A stretch of 12,137 bases of DNA. Source: Thermoplasmatota archaeon (lineage in GTDB: Archaea; Thermoplasmatota; E2; DHVEG-1). Positions 7,174-12,137 of this stretch are shown here, one piece after another (within the stretch, counting starts at the first letter, position 1; every line of letters starts with the position of its first letter). The stretch is taken from assembly GCA_018824925.1 (NCBI GenBank), contig JAHJFH010000034.1:1-12137 (forward strand). The letters are read 5' to 3'. The notes beneath the pieces were generated by a model. That model was not told the origin of the DNA, ran no database searches, and saw only the letters and a list, made by a program, of their open reading frames with translations. The translations under genes and the position numbers were made by a program.

Positions 7174-7195
7174 ACCCACCCAACAATCCTTTTTT
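7162..7195 (+). terminator. Hairpin plus T6 terminator of the C25 gene
   Basis: GGTGGG (7162-7167) pairs with CCCACC (7175-7180) around a 7-nt loop, and T6 follows at 7190-7195. The left arm encodes the last residues of the peptidase (PGGG) and the stop codon lies in the loop. The terminator also sits in the 35-nt gap before the convergent AOR gene end. Confidence 0.55.
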
Positions 7196-7208
7196 AATAA
7201 ATTAGGAA

Positions 7209-9533
7209 CTACCAGTGTTCCCAATACTTTTTTGTTTTTGTTGGCGGGGATTCACCTTTTTTATAGGTACCACCCCATGCGTTTAGACCTGCTTTTTCAT
7301 CAGAATCAATTTTTTTCTGAAGTATTGTCAACATTTTTTTATCAGTAAAACCTAGTGCTTTCATTTTTTGGGGTGTTGGAATACCATTTGGTGTCCACCC
7401 ACGTCGATAATATACTGCATCAGTAAGTTTTTCGTATTGTTCTCGACGATAAATATAGAGTAGTTCCAATTTTTCTCGTACGGTTTTGTGCTCCAGATCC
7501 TTTTTCTTGATACCTAGGTTTTCATGCAATTTTTTATCATAACGTTCTTTCCGAGAGATGTATTCCATTTCGGTTACGGGTCCCATCGATCGGTATGGGA
7601 TCCAATCATCTTTACGTTGTCCTCGGCCAAGCCAGACATTCATGGATCGTTGCCAGTTGTAGCAGCGTTCACTTTGAAGGATTAATTCGTTTTTATCAAC
7701 GTTCCAGCCGGTCATAGCATTTTGTATATCGACATAGTTTTGGACATGTTCTGGTACTTTTGATGGTTCATCGGTTTGGGCGTTGTTGATAGGTTCAACA
7801 TCGTTCCAGGGTAGTTTGCAGAGTCCGTTGAGGCCAAACCAGGTTCGCCACATGGGGAAATAGTGGAGTGCTTCTGCTTTATCTTCAAAGGTTGGTATGG
7901 CGTTATTGACCATATCCATAAATATGAGCCAGGCCTCATCATGTTGTGGTCCTTTGAGGGTGAGACCATAGCCACCTTGCATTGCAAGTGATTCTTTGGT
8001 GACATATTCTGAGAATTCGAGGCCTTTGCTTTCCATACCTGCTTCGTTGATGAGGGCGGGGTCGCCCCAGCCATTGGTGATTAGCCAGTCTTTGACACGC
8101 CGTGTGCCTTTTCCAGCAATGGTGATAAATTCACTGGAATTGCCCTGGGCGAGTTGATGCATGAATTCCAGTACCGCATCAGCGTTTCCGAAGCAGAGTT
8201 CGAGACCATTGCATCGTTCTTTGTTGAGGATACCGTATTCATACATTTCCATGTAGAAAGCGATAGCGGTTCCGGTGGATATGGTATCAATGCCATAGGT
8301 ATCGCAGTAGAAGTTGAACTCAAGGATCCATTCGGGGTCCCAAAGGCTCATATTGGATCCAGCGCCAATGGTTTCATATTCTGGGCCATCAACGGTCACG
8401 TTTTCTCCTTTATAGGGTCCGGTTTTTATGGTGAATCCATCAACAGTTTTTGAGCAGGCCATGGTACAGCCATGCCAGCAGCCATCGGGTATGATTTTGG
8501 TGAAATGTTCATAAAATTTTGGTGAGTAAATCTTGGATGCCTTCGGGAAACTGCCGAAACGATAATTTTCTGTGGGGAGGAGATCATATTGATCCATGAT
8601 TTCTACCAGATGTCCGGTTCCGACAGTTCGCATATTACATTGATAGCGGTCTAAATCACGGATTTCTCGATGCAGTTTGATACCGACATCAGCAAGTTTT
8701 TTTGGATCAGCAGGATGGTTCGATATCCCATCAAAATGTTTAACTTTTGCTACAATTGCTTTTATTTTTTTGTCCCGAAACACGGTCCCAAGACCCCCGC
8801 GTCCGGCTTGTTTCATTCGGGCGACTTTTCGGCGGATATCCCAAAAAGAGAAGTTGAGACATCCCCAATAACTATGTTCGGCTCCTTTTCCGGCTGAAAT
8901 AACTGAGATTTTTTGACGTGCTTTTTCTGAGTCTTCTGAGGCGTAGAGATGGGTGAGTTGTTCATTGAGATGATGGGAGTTTGTTTCTTCGTGGGGTGCT
9001 GTTTCAATTCGGATTTCCCCGGCTTCATCATCAACAATCAAGACGACATCTTTTGTGGCCTTACCTTGTATTTCGAGGGCATCAAATCCGGCAAATTTTA
9101 GGTAGGAACCAAAGAATCCTCCGACATTACAGTCGCAGATGATATTTGTGGATGGCGAGATACTGAGACAGATTGATTTTCCTGAACCGGGATATTGGGT
9201 GTTGCCACATAAGGGTCCTGTGGTGATGACGAGTTCGTTTTCTTCACTGTCCCAGCGAGTTGTAGGCTGTATTTCATCCCAGAGTAATTTGAGGCCGAAG
9301 CCACGGCCACCCGTAAATTTTTTCTTCATGTCATTGGTGACTGGTTTTTCTTTGATGGTGTTGGTGCTAAGGTTTACATAGAGAGTTCGATTGGCGTATC
9401 CTCGGTTGATTTCCCCTTTTTTATAGGTATATTTTGTGAGGATTTTATGTCCTTTTTTGAGTTTTTGAAGATCCCAGTTGTGTTTGGTATTTCCGGTTTG
9501 ATAGTCTGTGATAGTTATTTGTCCTTCAACCAT
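7209..9533 (-). CDS. Aldehyde:ferredoxin oxidoreductase family W/Mo enzyme, enlarged (774 aa)
   Basis: A cytoplasmic tungsto- or molybdo-bispterin oxidoreductase, expected to oxidise aldehydes to acids and pass electrons to the adjacent ferredoxin. The N-terminal AOR domain (about 47-260) shows NRTLYVNLSTN, FTGGRGFG and KFAGFDALEIQGKA. The cluster-binding region is CWHGCTMAC (C352, C356, C360), with a fourth Cys in LNGLCKLPW (C572). YCDTYGIDTISTG (409-421) is the family signature. ERCYNWQRSMNVWLGRGQRKDD and YYRRGWTPNGIPT mark the C-terminal domain. It is longer than the roughly 605-residue Pyrococcus enzyme: about 45 extra N-terminal residues, a charged insertion near 655-700 and a Lys-rich tail of about 45 residues. 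In this it resembles the larger AorB/BamB-like branch. Start: ATG 5 nt after the ferredoxin stop, with AGGAG inside that gene's end. The substrate cannot be read from sequence. Confidence 0.9.
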   Translation of the reverse strand: MVEGQITITDYQTGNTKHNWDLQKLKKGHKILTKYTYKKGEINRGYANRTLYVNLSTNTIKEKPVTNDMKKKFTGGRGFGLKLLWDEIQPTTRWDSEENELVITTGPLCGNTQYPGSGKSICLSISPSTNIICDCNVGGFFGSYLKFAGFDALEIQGKATKDVVLIVDDEAGEIRIETAPHEETNSHHLNEQLTHLYASEDSEKARQKISVISAGKGAEHSYWGCLNFSFWDIRRKVARMKQAGRGGLGTVFRDKKIKAIVAKVKHFDGISNHPADPKKLADVGIKLHREIRDLDRYQCNMRTVGTGHLVEIMDQYDLLPTENYRFGSFPKASKIYSPKFYEHFTKIIPDGCWHGCTMACSKTVDGFTIKTGPYKGENVTVDGPEYETIGAGSNMSLWDPEWILEFNFYCDTYGIDTISTGTAIAFYMEMYEYGILNKERCNGLELCFGNADAVLEFMHQLAQGNSSEFITIAGKGTRRVKDWLITNGWGDPALINEAGMESKGLEFSEYVTKESLAMQGGYGLTLKGPQHDEAWLIFMDMVNNAIPTFEDKAEALHYFPMWRTWFGLNGLCKLPWNDVEPINNAQTDEPSKVPEHVQNYVDIQNAMTGWNVDKNELILQSERCYNWQRSMNVWLGRGQRKDDWIPYRSMGPVTEMEYISRKERYDKKLHENLGIKKKDLEHKTVREKLELLYIYRREQYEKLTDAVYYRRGWTPNGIPTPQKMKALGFTDKKMLTILQKKIDSDEKAGLNAWGGTYKKGESPPTKTKKYWEHW

Positions 9534-9538
9534 GCTGT

Positions 9539-9985
9539 TCAGGCTCCTAATTTATGGTAGACCACCTGTTTGATGGCATCGAGTGATTTTTCCATGAGTT
9601 CAAGTGCGTGTTCAGGACAGGCACGTACACAGGCACCACAGGAGATGCATTTGAATGGTTCGATGCGGATATCATTTTTCCGCATTGCGCCGATAGGGCA
9701 GAAGCCGACGCAGGCTTGACAGCCAATACATGTTTTTACGTTAAGGAGAACAGCACCGTTTTTTCCACGTGTGAGGGCACCTACTGGGCACATATCCAGA
9801 CAGAGGCCGCGTTGATCGCATACATGCATCTGATATCCTTTTTCGGTTTTAGTGATACGGATCGCTGATTTTTCTTTGCCATCGAAGGTTTTGAAATGGA
9901 CGTTTGAGCAGGCTTTTTCGCATTCAAGGCAGCCCTTGCATTTTTTTGGGTAGAACTTGAGGACGTTAACCATATTTTTTCTCAT
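9539..9985 (-). CDS. Polyferredoxin electron-transfer subunit of the AOR (4Fe-4S, 15 cysteines)
   Basis: 148 residues. Four cysteine motifs are visible: C16-x2-C19-x2-C22-x3-C26; C56-x5-C62-x3-C66-P; C86-x2-C89-x2-C92-x3-C96-P; and C113-x2-C116-x2-C119-x3-C123-P. The second lacks one Cys, with R59 where it would be expected, so three normal [4Fe-4S] clusters and one altered site are predicted. The layout resembles HycB/DmsB-type electron carriers and the AorA subunit that partners AorB in Aromatoleum. Here it lies directly upstream of the AOR gene, so it probably carries electrons from that enzyme. Its ATG overlaps the TGA of the membrane-protein gene (ATGA). AGGAG lies only 1 nt before this ATG, so M5 (9973) is a possible alternative start. 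Confidence 0.85.
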   Translation of the reverse strand: MRKNMVNVLKFYPKKCKGCLECEKACSNVHFKTFDGKEKSAIRITKTEKGYQMHVCDQRGLCLDMCPVGALTRGKNGAVLLNVKTCIGCQACVGFCPIGAMRKNDIRIEPFKCISCGACVRACPEHALELMEKSLDAIKQVVYHKLGA

Positions 9986-10632
9986 ACTCCTATGATGAAT
10001 AGAGTATTTGCTATCACAAGAACCCAGCAGATCAATGAAATAGTTAGTGTTGTGGGGAGATACTGTCGATCAGCGATATGAATGTTAAGGGTTATGGATT
10101 TGCAGATAAGGGGGATAGTTGCTGCACCGAGTAATCCTGCAAGGAGGCCACTTGCGAGTATTTGTGGGATAAAGACAAGAAGATTTGTGAGATAAAACCC
10201 TGCGGAGGAAAACAGAGGTGTAAGTATTTGGGTGATAATGTATCCCCCGACATATAGACTGTAGGCGGATACGATACCAAAACTAGTGAGTTGTGTGAGA
10301 TTTTTAATCTGGTTTTTGTCTGAGTAGAGGGTGGTATATATGAGTTCAAACAAAAGACCTTCTGCCATGATGGCGATAGCTGAGCAGATAAAACACCCGC
10401 CAATCGGGTTAACTAGACGGAGGGTTCCGGCGACTAATCCCATTCCAAGTTGCATACCTCGGATGTTAAACATGATTCGACTTAAAGATAATAGTCCGAC
10501 TGCGAAAAAACCGGTCATAATGGCACCTGCGGGGAGATTAACATCTCTGAGGAAACCACCGATTATGCATTCTGCAAGGCCCCATAATGATCCAAAGACA
10601 AGAATTGTTGCTATGAGTTTACTTCGTTCCAT
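9982..10632 (-). CDS. Integral membrane protein resembling ECF transporter S components
   Basis: 216 residues with six or seven hydrophobic segments, at about 5-26, 33-53, 62-77, 78-102, 116-140, 147-177 and 193-214. The N-terminus (LWGLAECIIGGFLRDVNLPAGAIMTG) has the 'LWGxxE...G...LP..G.xM' look of small S-component-like membrane proteins, followed by LGMGLVAGTLRLVNPIGG. If so, it would be a substrate-capture subunit needing an ECF ATPase module encoded elsewhere; no ATPase or CbiQ-like gene is in the window. Its place between an exported SUOX-like protein and the ferredoxin-AOR pair could also mean a membrane anchor or a transporter serving the W/Mo enzyme. It starts 3 nt after the upstream gene, behind a strong GAGGTGA site. 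The family call is tentative; that it is a membrane protein is clear. Confidence 0.6.
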   Translation of the reverse strand: MERSKLIATILVFGSLWGLAECIIGGFLRDVNLPAGAIMTGFFAVGLLSLSRIMFNIRGMQLGMGLVAGTLRLVNPIGGCFICSAIAIMAEGLLFELIYTTLYSDKNQIKNLTQLTSFGIVSAYSLYVGGYIITQILTPLFSSAGFYLTNLLVFIPQILASGLLAGLLGAATIPLICKSITLNIHIADRQYLPTTLTISLICWVLVIANTLFIIGV

Positions 10633-10635
10633 TTC

Positions 10636-11025
10636 TTACTTCACCTCAATTTGAATGACATCTCGAACGCGAAATGCTTTGGGAAGGTCCGCAAAGATAA
10701 CTTGACCTTCGATTGTGAGAAGTCCTTGTTGTAGGTTTTCCCATTTTACTGTTTTTTGATATCCATCTGCACCATTGATGGTATAGGTATATGTTTCAGG
10801 GTTTATTGGACCAGTTTTTTTTATGAGATCATCAAGGGCGATACCTTGGAAATCATCGATGGTCCGTGGTTCAGCGAGAGTAAAAATTTGGTCATAGGTA
10901 TAGGTTTGTGCGTTTATGGTGATGGTTGTAGCGTTTGTTGTCGTTGCATAGACATAGAGTGTTGCTTCGCTGCTAAGAAGTAAAAAGGTGAGCGCGAGTA
11001 GTGGGATTATTCGTTCCTTCCCCAT
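10636..11025 (-). CDS. Exported small molybdopterin-oxidoreductase-like (SUOX-like) domain protein
   Basis: 129 residues from the ATG at 11025: MGKERIIPLLALTFLLLSS opens a signal peptide ending near VYATTT. The frame also opens at ATG 11049 and TTG 11052. The ATG at 11025 is preferred because it gives a proper signal peptide and lies about 37 nt from the TATA element. The mature part reads ITINAQTYTYDQIF, DDFQGIALDDLIKKTG, YTINGADGYQKTVKW, FADLPKAFRVRDVIQIEV. This is the pattern of short archaeal proteins related to the sulfite-oxidase molybdopterin-binding fold (Oxidored_molyb). It is shorter than an enzyme domain and has no cysteine at all, so it lacks the Mo-ligating Cys and is more likely a binding or structural domain than a catalyst. 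It is the first gene of the AOR operon. Family placement is by eye. Confidence 0.6.
   Translation of the reverse strand: MGKERIIPLLALTFLLLSSEATLYVYATTTNATTITINAQTYTYDQIFTLAEPRTIDDFQGIALDDLIKKTGPINPETYTYTINGADGYQKTVKWENLQQGLLTIEGQVIFADLPKAFRVRDVIQIEVK
10641..10647 (-). promoter_or_regulatory. Canonical Shine-Dalgarno of the membrane-protein gene
   Basis: GAGGTGA on the minus strand, 8 nt before the ATG at 10632, is a full complement of the archaeal 16S rRNA tail and lies inside the end of the upstream coding region. It fixes the start codon and shows translation within the operon is independently primed. Confidence 0.65.
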
Positions 11026-11056
11026 AGTGTCATCAGGTCGGGAAATCATCAATTGC

Positions 11057-11066
11057 TATTTAAAAA
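11057..11066 (-). promoter_or_regulatory. TATA box of the AOR operon
   Basis: TTTTTAAATA on the minus strand overlaps the stop codon region of the kinase-like gene and is centred about 37 nt upstream of the ATG at 11025, matching the spacing seen before the C25 gene. It suggests that the SUOX-like/membrane/ferredoxin/AOR genes are transcribed separately from the kinase, with a near-leaderless first gene. Confidence 0.45.
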
Positions 11067-11797
11067 TTTGGCCCTTTTTTTGAGAGAAATTGATGGTTTT
11101 TAACGTGTTCTGCGAGGTTTCGGAGGTTGGTTTCCTCTGTTGGGCGGTAAGGTATTTTTTGGATGACGGCATACGCGATTTCATTAGCTATATTAGATTG
11201 TGTATATGAGGTAGTACGAAGGTAGCTTCTGATAAAGGTGGTGCAGAGATCGTATTTATAGGTGGCGTTGAAGGGGTTGGTAGTTAGTAGGGATGCGCAG
11301 AGGGTGGCGATATCCTCAAGAGGTTGCCCTTTACGGGTTTCTTCAAAATCAAGGCCCCAGATACGAGTTGAAAATAAGAAATTACGTAGGGTGGCATCTC
11401 CATGGATGAGATTGTAGTCTTCGGTTTTGAAGAAGGTGTGAAATTCGATGAACCAGGTGGAGAGGAGGTGCATTAATCTATTTTTTTCTTGTAACGTAAC
11501 TTTGGGGTCATTGAGGAGGTCACACATGTTTTCTCCAGAGATGTATCCAAGGGTGAGGACATGGTTTTTTTCATCTTTTTCAAAGAGTGTGGGGATGGAA
11601 AGGTTTGATGAGGCAGTGGTTAATGTTGTGGCTTCAGTGGTGAAATTTGTTCGGTATCCTGGGGCGAACCGTTTAAGAATTCGTGGTTTGCCATTGAGGA
11701 GGACATAGGCAACCATATTTTTTTTGCTATGGTATATTTTTTGGATGAATAGGTTGTGATATTTTGGTATGTTTTGTAGTTGCGGTAGGGAATGCAT
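11060..11797 (-). CDS. APH/Bud32-like kinase-fold protein
   Basis: 245 residues. Kinase-fold landmarks appear in order: a glycine-poor beta hairpin at about 15-36, candidate ATP-binding lysine in PRILKRF (K42), a candidate alpha-C glutamate (E55), the catalytic loop IHGDATLRN (H132, D134, N139) and the metal-binding GLDFEE (D150). The DFE triplet followed by LEDIATL is closer to aminoglycoside-phosphotransferase, lipopolysaccharide-kinase and Bud32-like proteins than to eukaryotic kinases with DFG. It is cytoplasmic; the substrate (small molecule, tRNA-modification partner or protein) cannot be told from sequence. It lacks a clear ribosome site. It starts 35 nt after the EamA gene, with which it may be cotranscribed, and ends within the promoter of the AOR operon. 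True Bud32 (KEOPS) is possible but not shown. Confidence 0.7.
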   Translation of the reverse strand: MHSLPQLQNIPKYHNLFIQKIYHSKKNMVAYVLLNGKPRILKRFAPGYRTNFTTEATTLTTASSNLSIPTLFEKDEKNHVLTLGYISGENMCDLLNDPKVTLQEKNRLMHLLSTWFIEFHTFFKTEDYNLIHGDATLRNFLFSTRIWGLDFEETRKGQPLEDIATLCASLLTTNPFNATYKYDLCTTFIRSYLRTTSYTQSNIANEIAYAVIQKIPYRPTEETNLRNLAEHVKNHQFLSKKGPNF

Positions 11798-11832
11798 TCG
11801 AGGTAGCCTATCGGGGGTTATGTGGTAGAGGG

Positions 11833-12137
11833 CTATAATACTTTGAGGCGAATGGGACGTTTTGCGGCGAGATAGATGCCAATAAGGGTGATTCCTCCCC
11901 CGATAAAGGTAAAGAGTGAGGGTTGTTGGTTAATCCAGGGAATGAGGTAGGCGAGTAGGGAGGATCCAATGGGTTCGCCAAGGAGAAAGACTGAAGCGAC
12001 GGAGGCGCGGATGTATTCCAGCGACCAGTTATAGAGTGTATGGCCGAAAACACCGGATATAAGGGCCATGAGAAATATGATGGCGATGTCCTGCGTGTGT
12101 ATCGATAATAATGGTGTGTGTGTTCCGATGCAGATGC
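11833..12137 (-). CDS. EamA/DMT-family transporter, C-terminal part (5' end outside window)
   Basis: The frame has no stop back to the window edge, so the visible part is about 100 residues of a gene starting beyond 12137; the ATG at 12069 is internal. It shows FLMALISGVFGHTLYNWSLEYI, then RASVASVFLLGEPIGSSLLAYLI, then FTFIGGGITLIGIYLA and a basic end (AKRPIRLKVL). These are the last three or four membrane helices of an EamA domain. The RASVAS..FLLGEPIGS segment is the conserved E-P hinge of the drug/metabolite transporter superfamily. It is probably an exporter or importer of small metabolites at the cytoplasmic membrane; the substrate is unknown. The kinase-like gene follows 35 nt downstream. 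Confidence 0.85.
   Translation of the reverse strand, partial: ICIGTHTPLLSIHTQDIAIIFLMALISGVFGHTLYNWSLEYIRASVASVFLLGEPIGSSLLAYLIPWINQQPSLFTFIGGGITLIGIYLAAKRPIRLKVL

Noticed and set aside
8154..8453. A 99-codon plus-strand open frame inside the AOR gene.
   Set aside because: It is fully antisense to conserved AOR signature sequence and has no promoter or ribosome site. Its translation is a reverse-complement shadow.
10331..10654. A 107-codon plus-strand frame opposite the membrane-protein gene.
   Set aside because: It is antisense to a membrane protein with clear helices and a strong Shine-Dalgarno, and has no independent support.
1..12137. Possible tRNA genes, CRISPR arrays, insertion sequences or attachment sites.
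   Set aside because: No clustered spaced repeats, no transposase or integrase motifs and no tRNA-like cloverleaf were seen in the intergenic stretches read on both strands.

Overview
The window looks like a piece of an archaeal chromosome, most likely from an uncultured peptide-degrading Thermoplasmatota-type euryarchaeon (the marine benthic group D style of gene content). The grounds are AT-rich TATA-like elements about 40 nt upstream of several start codons, poly-T terminators, and secreted proteins with Thermoplasmata-style beta-sandwich modules. A gingipain-type (C25) peptidase lies next to an M14 carboxypeptidase, and there is a tungsten-type aldehyde:ferredoxin oxidoreductase. No rRNA or other phylogenetic marker is present, so the lineage is an inference.

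Left half (1-7195, + strand): a run of separately promoted genes for exported proteins. They are (i) a secreted or lipoprotein-like protein of unknown function, possibly cut at its 5' end by the window edge; (ii) a C39-like (papain-fold) cysteine peptidase with a jelly-roll domain inserted between its catalytic Cys and His and an Ig-like domain at the C-terminus; (iii) a 33-codon membrane microprotein gene with its own TATA box, GGTG ribosome binding site and T9 terminator; (iv) a secreted M14 zinc carboxypeptidase carrying two calcium-loop repeats; and (v) a large secreted C25 (gingipain) peptidase with PKD-like and CARDB-like C-terminal domains. T-rich tracts separate the genes, so they appear to be individual transcription units.

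Right half (7209-12137, - strand): a compact four-gene cassette reads leftward from a promoter at about 11060. It encodes an exported small molybdopterin-oxidoreductase-like domain protein, a six-to-seven-helix membrane protein resembling ECF S components, a polyferredoxin with 15 cysteines, and an enlarged (774 aa) AOR-family W/Mo oxidoreductase. Gene junctions are 3 nt, a 4-nt ATGA overlap and 5 nt, so this is a translationally coupled operon. Upstream on the same strand are an APH/Bud32-like kinase-fold protein and the 3' part of an EamA-family (DMT) transporter that runs off the window.

Taken together, the secreted peptidases would supply amino acids and peptides, and an AOR-ferredoxin pair is the sort of enzyme that oxidises the aldehydes formed during amino-acid fermentation. 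The least familiar elements are the coupling of the AOR-ferredoxin pair to a membrane protein plus an exported SUOX-like domain, and the stand-alone microprotein between the peptidase genes.
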